A DNA stretch of 36,034 nt from a virus, in IMG/VR virus record IMGVR_UViG_3300012532_000008, positions 1 through 36,034 of that record; one strand, given 5' to 3'. A model generated the notes under the pieces. That model did no database searches, was not told where the DNA came from, and saw only the letters and a list, made by a program, of their open reading frames with translations. This document shows, piece after piece, positions 1 to 7,439 of this stretch. The stretch's first letter is position 1; every line of letters begins with the position of its first letter. The translations under genes and the position numbers were made by a program.

Positions 1-1302
1 GATGCGGTGTTCGGGGAGAAGAAGGTCAACGCCGCCGACATCGAGCGCCACGCCAATTCGATCATTCACCGGACGCTGATCGGCTACGCGCTCGATTCCG
101 CCGTCGCCAACCAGCTCCAGCCGGTGCTCGCCCTGTTGCACGTCAGCCCGCAGAATCTGTTCCGCGGTGTGCGCGCATCGGTGACAAAGTCCGGCCAATC
201 ACTCACGCAATTCCTGACGTTGCCGAAGCGCTCCGGCGAGGACGTCATCTCCGAGACGCGCGAGCTGCTCGGAAAGGGCCACAAGGAAAAGGGCGGGATC
301 ATTGGGGATCCTGGCCGGCCGCTCCGCATGTCGGACGACGCGAACCGGCGCCGCGTTTACCTGGCGTTCCTCGATCGCGAGGGCTGGATGGACAAGGCGC
401 TCGCCGGCAAAAAGGTGCCCGACGACGTCCACGAACAGGCGCTCTCGATCGTGCGCCGGACCCAGGGTGACCCGGGACCGCTCGGCCGGAATCCGTTCCA
501 CCGCGGCCCGCTCATGGGCCCCGCGACGGCGTTCCAGAAGTATCCGGGAATCTTCCTGGAGAACCTGGCCGACGCTTTCAACGACCCCAAGTCGCGCGGG
601 AAAGCGTTCGTCGCCTCGATCGCCGGATTGATGGCCGTCGGCAAGCTGCTGGGCATCGACATGGAGGACATGCTACTCTCTGGCGGCCGACCGCTGGGGA
701 TTGACCTGATGCACCCCGGCGAGACGTTGAAACGCGGCATCTCCGTGCTCCCCGCAGGCCGCGCGCTCGTCGACGTCGGCAAGCATCTTTCTGGTTCCGC
801 TGATCATTCCTTCGCAGCGCTCCCCGGCGAAGGCTTCCTGGACTCTGACGTCGCGCAGCTCGTGCTTGGCCGCTATCCGGTCAAGTTCATGAAGAAGGGC
901 GGCGAGGTTGTGAGCCAGGGCCTCGGGGAGCATCTCCCCGAAAGCGTGTCGGATAACCGCCCGGCGCACACCGGCATCGACGATCTCGCCAACCTGGTCG
1001 GCGTCAAGACCAGCCGGCAGACCGACGCCCAGGACGCCGCGCGTGAGGCTCGGCGCTTTAAGGAGCGCACGCGCCAGCAGCAGCTTGAATCGACGCGGGA
1101 CCATCGGACGGCCTTGGAAAACGCGCTTCGCTCAGGTGACAGCCGCGCTATCCGTGACGCCGAACAGGCGATGACGCCGCTGCAGAAGCGTGATTTCTAC
1201 CGCCGCCGCAAGATGACCCAGTATCAGCGGCAGCGGCAAACGGTGCCGAGGGACAAACGCCAGGAATTCGACGAACGGTTCAAGGATCGGCTGGAAAGGT
1301 AG
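1..1302 (+). CDS. Large virion protein, C-terminal part (5' truncated)
   Basis: The reading frame is open from the first base, so the gene begins left of the window and only about the last 433 residues are seen. The visible part has no catalytic motif I recognise. A middle region alternates hydrophobic and Gly-rich stretches, and the last ~110 residues are very rich in Arg, Gln and Glu, predicted helical or coiled. Position just upstream of a lysis cassette and this composition fit the C-terminus of a large internal virion or ejection protein of a podovirus-like phage. That role is inference; a tail protein is the alternative. It is probably the last gene of the late structural operon that starts at the right side of the window. 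Confidence 0.75.
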   Translation, partial: DAVFGEKKVNAADIERHANSIIHRTLIGYALDSAVANQLQPVLALLHVSPQNLFRGVRASVTKSGQSLTQFLTLPKRSGEDVISETRELLGKGHKEKGGIIGDPGRPLRMSDDANRRRVYLAFLDREGWMDKALAGKKVPDDVHEQALSIVRRTQGDPGPLGRNPFHRGPLMGPATAFQKYPGIFLENLADAFNDPKSRGKAFVASIAGLMAVGKLLGIDMEDMLLSGGRPLGIDLMHPGETLKRGISVLPAGRALVDVGKHLSGSADHSFAALPGEGFLDSDVAQLVLGRYPVKFMKKGGEVVSQGLGEHLPESVSDNRPAHTGIDDLANLVGVKTSRQTDAQDAAREARRFKERTRQQQLESTRDHRTALENALRSGDSRAIRDAEQAMTPLQKRDFYRRRKMTQYQRQRQTVPRDKRQEFDERFKDRLER

Positions 1303-1311
1303 AGGCTGACG

Positions 1312-1614
1312 ATGAGCCCGCACCGGAAAATCTTCGATTTGGAGGAAGAGAACGTCGACGACCCGCGCGCGCCGAGCGGCCGCCGATCGCGCGACCGAAA
1401 CGACACGATCACGCTGGAGATCGCCAAGATCGTCATCCCGGTCCTGCTGGCCTGGGGACTGGCGATCTACACGGCGCGCACGGAAGCTGCCGAAGCGGTG
1501 AAAACCGAAGTCGCCATCATCAAGACGACCGAACAGACCCACTTCGACGAGATCCAGCGCACCCTGCAACGGATCGACGAGTGGATGATCCGGCAGGAGG
1601 AAAAGGAGAAATGA
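1312..1614 (+). CDS. Small membrane protein with C-terminal coiled coil (holin/spanin-like candidate)
   Basis: A 100-residue protein starting at an ATG with GAGG six bases upstream. Residues 1-35 are charged, residues ~38-56 form one hydrophobic segment (IVIPVLLAWGLAIYT), and residues 57-100 form an amphipathic, Glu/Lys-rich helix. One TM helix plus a coiled coil is common in small phage lysis-associated membrane proteins, including haemolysin XhlA-like ones, but no family signature is clear. It sits directly before other probable lysis genes and its stop abuts the next start. Helper holin or i-spanin-like are the two most plausible roles, both inference. Confidence 0.75.
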   Translation: MSPHRKIFDLEEENVDDPRAPSGRRSRDRNDTITLEIAKIVIPVLLAWGLAIYTARTEAAEAVKTEVAIIKTTEQTHFDEIQRTLQRIDEWMIRQEEKEK

Positions 1615-1881
1615 ATGCGAACCGGGCCCCACGGACCGTATCAGAAGGCGCCGAAGATCATCGTCTCCTGCCCGCATTGTCGCCCCGGCGATGACTCCTG
1701 CTGTGCCTGCAACGTCACCGGCAGTTTGCCCCTGGAGGATTCGGTGAGGTTCGTCACGAACTGCTGGGACGCCCCCGGCTGCCTGTGTGGAGCGTGCGCC
1801 CGGTTGCGCGCACGCTTCGCCGCCATCAACCGTCAACCGACTACGCTCCCCGGTCGCAACCCAGTTTGGAGACAGCGATGA
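1615..1881 (+). CDS. Small cysteine-rich zinc-finger-like protein
   Basis: An 88-residue protein whose ATG follows the preceding TGA directly. Cysteines come as CPHC near residue 20, a CCAC group about ten residues later, and CLCGAC near residue 60. This spacing suggests one or two zinc-binding knuckles, the first resembling a DnaJ-type finger. The tail is basic. The stop overlaps the next ATG as ATGA, so it is translationally coupled to the exported protein at 1878. No function is assignable; a zinc-finger protein inside a lysis cassette is unusual. Confidence 0.6.
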   Translation: MRTGPHGPYQKAPKIIVSCPHCRPGDDSCCACNVTGSLPLEDSVRFVTNCWDAPGCLCGACARLRARFAAINRQPTTLPGRNPVWRQR

Positions 1882-2540
1882 AGAAGCGCCTCATTCTCGC
1901 CTTTGCGTTCGTTCTGCCCCTGTTGGTACCTCCCCCTTCGTTTGCCCAGGCGAACCTCAAGGGTGACGTCGCTACGGCTCGTGCAAAGTATCCAACGCCG
2001 ATGTCGGCCGCGCAGCAAGCCGCCGTCGTCAACGAGGTCGCGTGGAAGCATCGGGCTGAGGGCTGGGGGCTCCTGTCGAAGCCGTCCGGCAATCACTGTC
2101 CGCAGCCGGCGACGGGGACGCCTGTGTCGTGCGACTTTCTCGTGTTCAAGGTTGGATCTAACTTGGTCGGCTTCGATGTGCTCGTGGGCGCCGAGGATGC
2201 CGGCATCCCCACCTGGGACGGGCCACAATCAGGTCTCGACCCTGGGCGCTTCGTCGCGCCGGTGGAACCTGTCGACGGCGGACGCGGGCCGGTCGACCCT
2301 CCCCCGCCGCCGCCGAACACCGACGTCATCCGGGCAATCGTCGCGCTGGAGACACGACTCGACCAGATCGACGACCAGCTCAACGCGATCGCCAGGGAGA
2401 TCGCTAACCAGCCGGACACACGCGCCGCGCTCGCCGCCATCAAGGCAGAGATCGAAGCGCTCCGGTCGCGGCCGCTCGACTTCCCCGTCTACAAGGGCCG
2501 CGTCCTGGGGCAGCCGTTCACGCTTAGTCCGCAGCGCTGA
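1878..2540 (+). CDS. Sec-exported protein with proline linker and coiled-coil C-terminus
   Basis: I chose the ATG at 1878 rather than an upstream in-frame start because it begins a typical signal peptide: MKKR, a hydrophobic core to about residue 20, then a PPPSFAQ cleavage region. It also overlaps the previous stop as ATGA. The mature part has a compact domain (~25-125) with two cysteines (NHCPQ, SCDF), a Pro-rich linker (~138-147) and a predicted coiled coil (~150-195). The product should reach the periplasm or cell surface. A spanin-like or envelope-disrupting role is possible, but no known family is recognised. Confidence 0.75.
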   Translation: MKKRLILAFAFVLPLLVPPPSFAQANLKGDVATARAKYPTPMSAAQQAAVVNEVAWKHRAEGWGLLSKPSGNHCPQPATGTPVSCDFLVFKVGSNLVGFDVLVGAEDAGIPTWDGPQSGLDPGRFVAPVEPVDGGRGPVDPPPPPPNTDVIRAIVALETRLDQIDDQLNAIAREIANQPDTRAALAAIKAEIEALRSRPLDFPVYKGRVLGQPFTLSPQR

Positions 2541-2553
2541 AGGGAGAACCACC

Positions 2554-2739
2554 ATGAACGACAACGCGAAGTATTGGCTGGGCCTCGTGACCTCTGTGTT
2601 CACGGCGCTTGCCGGCCAGGCGGAAGTGATTCCCGAACCATACCGCCACTTCGTCTCGGTGCTCGGGATCATTGGGACGGCGATCAACGGTTACATGATC
2701 CAGCGCCAGCCGACGACGAAGGCAGGGGACCATGCCTGA
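2554..2739 (+). CDS. Two-TM holin-like protein
   Basis: A 61-residue protein with a good ribosome binding site (AGGGAG, seven bases before ATG). Two hydrophobic stretches (~7-20 and ~33-49) are separated by a short polar turn containing Pro-Glu-Pro, and the tail is short and charged. Size, topology and position two genes before the endolysin suggest a class II holin that forms the membrane lesion at lysis. No sequence-specific holin family can be named. It overlaps the next gene by eight bases. Confidence 0.65.
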   Translation: MNDNAKYWLGLVTSVFTALAGQAEVIPEPYRHFVSVLGIIGTAINGYMIQRQPTTKAGDHA

Positions 2740-3055
2740 CAACACAGCGGACCGCGCCGCGATCGCCCAGCTCCGCAAGATGCTCGGCCGCGGCATCTCC
2801 CAGCAGCCGATCGTCCAGGGCACCGACATCGCCCGCGGCGACCAGCTCCCCGGCGAAGCGGAGCGGCAGCTTTACGGTCGGCCGATGCCCACGCGGCAAG
2901 ACGTCAACCTGCCAGCCGAGAGTCAGTCCGGTCCGATGGCCTGGCTGCGGCAGCTCGCCCACGGAACGTTTTTTGGGCCGAAAGAAGTGCAGGACGATCC
3001 GAACGCCATCGTCTACCAAGGCGATGCGCGCGGGATCGGCCGGAGGGTCCGATGA
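2732..3055 (+). CDS. Hypothetical protein between holin and endolysin
   Basis: A 107-residue soluble protein with a strong ribosome binding site (AGGGGACC before ATG). It has no TM segment and no recognised motif. The N-terminal ~25 residues look helical and the rest is Pro/Gln-rich and probably partly disordered. It overlaps the holin-like gene upstream by eight bases and the endolysin downstream by ATGA, so it is embedded in the lysis transcript. It may be a virion or lysis accessory protein; no function is assigned. Confidence 0.65.
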   Translation: MPDNTADRAAIAQLRKMLGRGISQQPIVQGTDIARGDQLPGEAERQLYGRPMPTRQDVNLPAESQSGPMAWLRQLAHGTFFGPKEVQDDPNAIVYQGDARGIGRRVR

Positions 3056-3492
3056 TCAAGCGCATCGAGCTCACAGCTCTTATGCTGGCGCAGCGGTTCA
3101 TTGGCGTCCGGGAGATCCCTGGTCACGCTTCCAACCCGCTCGTGCTCGCCATGCTCAAGCTGGATTCCTCGTGGGTAGAGGATGACGAGACCCCCTGGTG
3201 CTCCGCGTTCGTGAACGCGGTCGCCTGGCTGCTCGATCTGCCCCGGTCGAAGTCGCTGGCTGCGCGCTCGTGGCTGACGATCGGCACGCCGATTCGCCTG
3301 GAGGAAGCGGTCCAAGGCTTCGACGTCGTCGTTCTCAGCCGCGGAGCGAGTTCGTCGGCCGGACACGTCGGTTTCTATCTGGCGCATGACGCCAGCACGG
3401 TAACGCTCGTCGGCGGGAACCAGGGTGATAAGGTTTGCGCGGCGACCTTCGACAAGGCGCGCGTCATCGGGGTTCGCAGGATTTTCTCGTAA
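3052..3492 (+). CDS. Endolysin, TIGR02594 / NlpC-P60-like peptidase
   Basis: A 146-residue protein with the family hallmarks in order: an N-terminal helix with a GVREIPG-like segment near residue 19, DDETPWCSAFVN with the presumed nucleophile Cys50, GHVGFY with presumed catalytic His105, and a GGNQ near residue 122. This arrangement is characteristic of TIGR02594, a small NlpC/P60-related family found in phage lysis modules that cleaves peptidoglycan peptides. There is no signal peptide, so release depends on the holin. The start overlaps the upstream stop as ATGA; the stop overlaps the next ATG as TAATG. Confidence 0.88.
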   Translation: MIKRIELTALMLAQRFIGVREIPGHASNPLVLAMLKLDSSWVEDDETPWCSAFVNAVAWLLDLPRSKSLAARSWLTIGTPIRLEEAVQGFDVVVLSRGASSSAGHVGFYLAHDASTVTLVGGNQGDKVCAATFDKARVIGVRRIFS

Positions 3493-3917
3493 TGCGAAAG
3501 TTTATTTGGGCAGCCCTCTTCATCCTTGTCTCGACCGTGCCGGCGCCCGCGCAGACCGTCTCTGTCGTCTGCACCGACAGCACGAACACCGACTGCACCG
3601 CGAAGAAGAATCAGCCGTTCGGTGTGACGGCCGATCCGGCGCTGACGACAGACACGGTCCACACCGACCGTTGGCGGTTGTATCTCGACGGCACGAAGGC
3701 CGGTGAGCAGGTCAACGCAGGCACCGCGCCGCTGTTCAACTTCGCGCAAGGACTCGGCGCAGAGGGCGCGCACACGCTCTACATGGAAGCGGTTGGCACC
3801 TGCTACGACGTCGGCGGGACGGCGATCGAATGTTCGAGCGGGCCAAGCAACGTCGTCAAGATCACCATCGTGACGGGGTCGCTTTCGGCGCCGAAGAACG
3901 TCCGTCTAGTCAAGTAG
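3492..3917 (+). CDS. Exported Ig-like/fibronectin-like domain protein
   Basis: A 141-residue protein starting at an ATG that overlaps the endolysin stop (TAATG). Residues 1-21 form a signal peptide (MRKF, hydrophobic core, PAPAQ cleavage region). The mature part looks like one beta-sandwich: RWRLYLDG, a central AHTLYMEAVG strand, SNVV near the end and a closing APKNVRLVK. Four cysteines could form disulfides. It probably reaches the periplasm or surface and may bind carbohydrate or the envelope, but no activity is shown. It is the last rightward gene; its stop lies one base from the stop of the converging gene. Confidence 0.7.
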   Translation: MRKFIWAALFILVSTVPAPAQTVSVVCTDSTNTDCTAKKNQPFGVTADPALTTDTVHTDRWRLYLDGTKAGEQVNAGTAPLFNFAQGLGAEGAHTLYMEAVGTCYDVGGTAIECSSGPSNVVKITIVTGSLSAPKNVRLVK

Positions 3918-3918
3918 G

Positions 3919-4455
3919 TCATTCCTCGTTGAAGTCGAACCGGCGGCGGCCTGTGGCGGGTGGAATGGGCCTCTTTTCCTCCTGCCCCAACGCCACCGTC
4001 GCTCGATCGACGACCTGCCCGACCAGCATCCTGAGAAAATCGTCCGCCAGTTGCGGGCTCTTCGCCGCGTAAAGCCGCATCCGCTCACGGTCCGCGGTGA
4101 TGTAGGCCACCAGGCTCATCATCGTCTGCCGTCGCGCCGCGGGGCCCATGTCTACCCCGGTCATCACGAAGAAGCCGACCGCGATCTGGTCGAGGTATTC
4201 CTCCACGCTCGGCATCCCATTCGGGACGTAGAGCTGCGCGGGCCGCTCCGCGATCAGGTCGACGTAGCGGTAGGAGAACGACCCTTCCGGCGCGGGAACG
4301 ACCTCGATCGATTTGCTTGGGCTTCCAGGGAACAGCTCGGCAACATCCGCGGCGGTGACCCAGCCGCGCTCGTCGTTCTCCAGCTTCTCCCGCTGCCGTT
4401 GGTCCCAGCGCTCGCGGAGGCTGTTCGCGCTACGTTTCGAGGATCCTTTTGCCAT
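3919..4455 (-). CDS. Hypothetical protein with C-terminal aromatic-acidic motif
   Basis: I prefer the ATG at 4455 (MAKGSSKR), which has GGAAG upstream and avoids overlap with the preceding gene; an upstream in-frame start at 4527 would overlap it by 38 bases. It has 178 residues. The N-terminus is basic with a helical RERWDQRQREKLEN stretch. A WVTAADVAELF segment could be a helix-turn-helix start, and the second half is helical. It ends in RRRFDFNEE, resembling the C-termini encoded at 14018 and 16617. It is the promoter-distal gene of the leftward cluster. Function unknown. Confidence 0.65.
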   Translation of the reverse strand: MAKGSSKRSANSLRERWDQRQREKLENDERGWVTAADVAELFPGSPSKSIEVVPAPEGSFSYRYVDLIAERPAQLYVPNGMPSVEEYLDQIAVGFFVMTGVDMGPAARRQTMMSLVAYITADRERMRLYAAKSPQLADDFLRMLVGQVVDRATVALGQEEKRPIPPATGRRRFDFNEE

Positions 4456-4489
4456 ATCGCTTCCGGTCGCTTCCGCTGGCGGATCGCTT

Positions 4490-4978
4490 TCACGTCTCTC
4501 GAATCTCCTTGCCGTATTGCGTGGCAAACCACCGCTTTTTCAGCGCGTAAACCTCTTCCCTGAACGGCACCATTTTCCCGCCGCGTTTCATAAATCCTGA
4601 CGGCTTGGTGTCCTCTACGGCGTCGACCAAATCGGATCCGACTTGCTCCTGGTAGCAGAAATCAGCCACGTAGTGCGCGACCGTCTCCATGAGCCCATCC
4701 GGCCTCTTCGCTTGCAGCGGGAATCGAACCTGCCGGCGGAGATTCTGAATTCGTCCGGCCTCCTGCTCGACCAGGAGCGAGACCCAGCGCTTCGCTTCCT
4801 TCCCGGACCGAAACAGGATCCCCTTGATGCCGTGCTCGTCGGCCAGCTTCTTCGTGTAGATCGTCTGGCCGTCGACGATGAACCACTTCGCGCCGCGGAG
4901 GGATCCGCGGTCCTTCGACTTGTTGGCCTCGGTGGCGGTCGGCCGGGCCGGCGTCAGAACGTCTCCAGGTTCGCCCAC
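4490..4978 (-). CDS. DUF1064 phage protein (nuclease-fold candidate)
   Basis: The conserved core reads as a DUF1064 protein: an N-terminal KWFIVDG with YTKKLADEHG, then LFRSGKEAKRW, LVEQEAGRIQNLRRQVRF, YVADFCY, VEDTK and a C-terminal YALKKRWF. DUF1064 is a phage family with a predicted PD-(D/E)XK-like fold (SxxEA, ADF and VEDxK form the core), often found near recombination genes. The open frame runs far upstream, but that part shadows the neighbouring gene. Possible starts are GTG at 4978 or a CTG at 4957 that overlaps the upstream stop as CTGA and has GGAG five bases before it. I list the GTG. Start uncertain, family call fairly firm. Confidence 0.75.
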   Translation of the reverse strand: MGEPGDVLTPARPTATEANKSKDRGSLRGAKWFIVDGQTIYTKKLADEHGIKGILFRSGKEAKRWVSLLVEQEAGRIQNLRRQVRFPLQAKRPDGLMETVAHYVADFCYQEQVGSDLVDAVEDTKPSGFMKRGGKMVPFREEVYALKKRWFATQYGKEIRET

Positions 4979-5538
4979 TCCTGCAGCCGGCGCGCGCGTT
5001 CCTCCGGCGATTCTCGACGGATTAAAGCCGCGCCACTCGTCACCCCAGCCTCTTCCTCCCATTCGATCTCGACTCCTTCCCAGGCGCCGACCGGCCGGCG
5101 CTCGATCCGAATCCAGACGATCTCCGGCAGCTCCAGCCGGCGCAGGCGGATGAAGTCCCGAACGGACACGCCGCCGAAGCATTTTACGCAGTCGACCGCT
5201 TCGGTCCACACGCGCGCGGGATCCGTGATCGGCTTGCCGTAGTCGACGCGCTGGATCGTTCGCTGGCCCCGGTAGCACTGGTTGCAAGGCCAGCGCGCGT
5301 CGGGGTCCGTGATGGTCCTGAAATAGCGCCACGGCGCCGGCCCGAACATCCGCCAGCACCGGATGGCAGCTTCCAGGGTTTGAAAGTGCTTGTATTTTGG
5401 CCTCAGCTTTCCCGCCTCCGTCTTACGCTGCCAGCCGACGCGGTAGACGTAGCCGTGTCCCTTGAGTGACTTTGGCGGCGCGGGCTTCTTCCTCGGCTTC
5501 GGATCGACGAGCTCGTATCGGCGTTTCCGCGGGGTCAA
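4954..5538 (-). CDS. Hypothetical protein with CxxC pairs
   Basis: A 194-residue protein starting at TTG, overlapping the upstream stop as TTGA. The N-terminus is basic and Pro/Lys-rich (RKRRYELVDPKPRKK). Two cysteine pairs, CNQC near residue 85 and CVKC near residue 117, could bind one zinc. A central aromatic, basic region and an acidic WEGVEIEWEEE stretch follow. The ends overlap both neighbours, indicating coupled translation. I do not recognise the family; a nucleic-acid-binding role is a guess from the zinc pairs and basic tail. Confidence 0.65.
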   Translation of the reverse strand: MTPRKRRYELVDPKPRKKPAPPKSLKGHGYVYRVGWQRKTEAGKLRPKYKHFQTLEAAIRCWRMFGPAPWRYFRTITDPDARWPCNQCYRGQRTIQRVDYGKPITDPARVWTEAVDCVKCFGGVSVRDFIRLRRLELPEIVWIRIERRPVGAWEGVEIEWEEEAGVTSGAALIRRESPEERARRLQEWANLETF

Positions 5539-5762
5539 TCCTTCTTCCCCGTCTTCAGCATCTTGAGCTGCCGCTCCAGGGCCTTGATGTTTCCATCCCG
5601 GTCGCCGCTGCTGATGTAAAACAGCGACTTGTCGTCCCCGTATTCGTAGATGAACACGGTGAACCCACAGCCCTTCGGCAGCGCTGTCCCCAAGACACCG
5701 GCGATCTTCCGAAGGTGCTCTTCGACCTCGGCGTTGCGAACCTCGAAATCAGAATCCAGCAT
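5535..5762 (-). CDS. Small hypothetical protein
   Basis: A 75-residue protein with a strong ribosome binding site (AGGGAGGGAACG before ATG). It begins with a helical acidic stretch, has a central beta-like segment (FTVFIYEYG then SLFYISSGDRD), and ends in a helix with a Lys-rich tail. It overlaps the upstream gene by 14 bases and the downstream one by TTGA. No family is recognised. A compact alpha-beta fold is likely. Confidence 0.65.
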   Translation of the reverse strand: MLDSDFEVRNAEVEEHLRKIAGVLGTALPKGCGFTVFIYEYGDDKSLFYISSGDRDGNIKALERQLKMLKTGKKD

Positions 5763-6549
5763 CGTTCCCTCCCTGTTCCGGTTCGTCTGGGGCGTTCGGA
5801 TCCCTGAACCCCATCCGGACCGCCCAATCCCTCATGCTCTCGCCCTGCGCCGGCACCGGGAAATTCGACGGACGCTCGCTCTTCGGGTGCGGGCAGTGAT
5901 TCGGGCAGCGGTGTTTCCCTTGGCCGCCACAGTTCTCGTGCCATTGGCGGGTCCAGACCGCGTATTTCATGCCTCCAGGCGGCGCGCAGCAGCGCCAGCC
6001 GCTCCGTCGACGGTAGGGCTCACCGCAGCACGCGCACGTCAAGAGCTGATTGCCCCATTCGCGCCGCCGCTTCTCGATGTCGGTCTCCCCATCGCGCGGG
6101 GGGAACGCCTCGTTGCTGACCGGCAGCATTTTCGAGGGATCCGGCAGCGGCGTCTGGAGCATTCCCAGGTGCACCGGAGGGGCCTCGCCACCGCGCTTGC
6201 ACTCACAGGCGACGACGCCGGGCCCATACTCAGCCGGCCGCCAGCCGGTGTCCTCGCAAGCGTTGCACTTTCGGACGGCGCGCGGATCCTTGTAGATCGG
6301 CTCGCGCAGCTCGAACAGCCGCTCCGCTATTTCGCGCCAGCGACCTGGCGGTGGCACCGTAATCAGCTCGGTTTCGACGGCAATGATCTCGTCGGCAACC
6401 TGCTCGATCGTGCCGATGTTGAAGTGCCGGAGCGCCGCGAAGTAGACCTTTAGGGTCGCCTTGTCCGGCTTCTCGTTCTTCGACGTCAGCAGCGCTACTT
6501 TGCCGATCGCGGAGGCAAAGCGCGCACGTTCCGCGGCAGTATCCTGCAT
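5749..6549 (-). CDS. Probable helicase-loader-like replication protein with zinc clusters
   Basis: A 266-residue protein; ATG preceded by CTGGAG. Residues ~25-80 (ATLKVYFAALRHF, then a PPPGRW segment followed by a helix) resemble the helical N-terminal domain of phage helicase loader/inhibitor proteins of the G39P type, which end in a Pro-containing turn. Two cysteine-rich regions follow: CNAC near residue 95 with CEC near 115, and CACC near 173 with CC, C and HC groups to about residue 220. The next gene upstream is a replication initiator, which supports a role in loading the replicative helicase. The loader assignment is inference; the zinc clusters are directly visible. Confidence 0.6.
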   Translation of the reverse strand: MQDTAAERARFASAIGKVALLTSKNEKPDKATLKVYFAALRHFNIGTIEQVADEIIAVETELITVPPPGRWREIAERLFELREPIYKDPRAVRKCNACEDTGWRPAEYGPGVVACECKRGGEAPPVHLGMLQTPLPDPSKMLPVSNEAFPPRDGETDIEKRRREWGNQLLTCACCGEPYRRRSGWRCCAPPGGMKYAVWTRQWHENCGGQGKHRCPNHCPHPKSERPSNFPVPAQGESMRDWAVRMGFRDPNAPDEPEQGGNDAGF

Positions 6550-7439
6550 TCCGGCTCCAGGTCAGGTGCGTCGTTGACGAAGTCGTTGATCCCCCCAACG
6601 ATCGCGGCGGTCCCCTTGTTGAAATGCTGCACGTTCGGCCGGCGGTCAAGCCACCGGCGATCGGTGAAGTAGTTGTAGAGCGACGGCGCGTAGTGCCCGC
6701 CCTCCTTCAGCCAGTCCCGTTGCTGGCACTGCCATTCGAGCGCAGACCAGATTTGCACCATCAGTTCCGCGGTCGGTTTCAGCTTCGCCATGGCGGCCCT
6801 GGCTTTCGCCAGCTTGACCTGTTTCGGATAGACCGCGGCGATCCGCTCGAACCAAGTATCCAGGTCGCCGGCTGTCATCGCCTGGGGTCTCGTGCGCGCG
6901 GGAAGATCCTTCTTCTCTCCCAGCAGATCAAAACCCGGAGATGGTGATGGTGATGGCCCCTCCGAAGGGGCTGGGGGAGCCCCTTGCAAGGCCCTTCGCT
7001 CGACGGGCTCCGGCTCGGAATCCAGGTGCAGGTCGATGAGATGGTGATCGAACCAGTCGCCCAGGAACGGGTTCACCGGCAGCGCGGCATACCAGCGCTT
7101 CGCGTGCCGGACGTTGTTGTCGTTCGGCATGAGCGGCCACCGGCTGAACTGACTGGACGGCATGTCTGGCACCCAGACGAACTGCGTGCCGATGTCGTAG
7201 AAGGCGAACCGGAGCTCCTGGAGCGCCGCCAGGGCTTTCAACACATTCGGCTCCTTCCGTCCGGTCTGCAGGACCATCGTGTCCAGCTCCATGTGCCAGA
7301 TCCCCCACGTCTCGCTCGTCGGGCCAGTCAGCAGATAGGCGGCCAGCTCGCGGACGTCGGCCGGGTGCTTCCGCATTTCCCGCGCGACTGTTCCCGTCCA
7401 GAGAACCTCCGGCTTCACGAGCGCAAATCGGCGGCTCAT
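6495..7439 (-). CDS. Phage replication initiator / replisome organiser
   Basis: A 314-residue protein. The N-terminal ~95 residues look like a winged-helix domain (VREMRKHPADVRELAAYLL, then a LKALAALQEL helix and FVWVPD wing). Residues ~145-185 are a Pro/Ser-rich linker with PSPSPSP. Residues ~193-272 carry the pattern of initiator C-terminal domains: WFERIAAVYPKQ, AKARAAMAKL, WQCQQRDW and YNYFTDRRWLD. Winged helix, linker, then this domain is typical of phage O-like or DnaD/DnaT-like initiators. The DNA of the linker shares a CCATCA-type repeat with the intergenic region at 23414. It overlaps both neighbours (55 bases downstream, ATGA upstream). Confidence 0.8.
   Translation of the reverse strand: MSRRFALVKPEVLWTGTVAREMRKHPADVRELAAYLLTGPTSETWGIWHMELDTMVLQTGRKEPNVLKALAALQELRFAFYDIGTQFVWVPDMPSSQFSRWPLMPNDNNVRHAKRWYAALPVNPFLGDWFDHHLIDLHLDSEPEPVERRALQGAPPAPSEGPSPSPSPGFDLLGEKKDLPARTRPQAMTAGDLDTWFERIAAVYPKQVKLAKARAAMAKLKPTAELMVQIWSALEWQCQQRDWLKEGGHYAPSLYNYFTDRRWLDRRPNVQHFNKGTAAIVGGINDFVNDAPDLEPECRILPRNVRALPPRSAK

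Noticed and set aside
4721-4745. T-arm-like sequence (reverse complement GGTTCGATTCCC)
   Set aside because: It lies inside conserved DUF1064 codons and the flanks do not pair as a T-stem or acceptor.
4979-5359. N-terminal extension of the DUF1064 frame
   Set aside because: Arg/Pro/Gly-rich translation overlapping the neighbouring gene almost completely; the DUF1064 core begins later.
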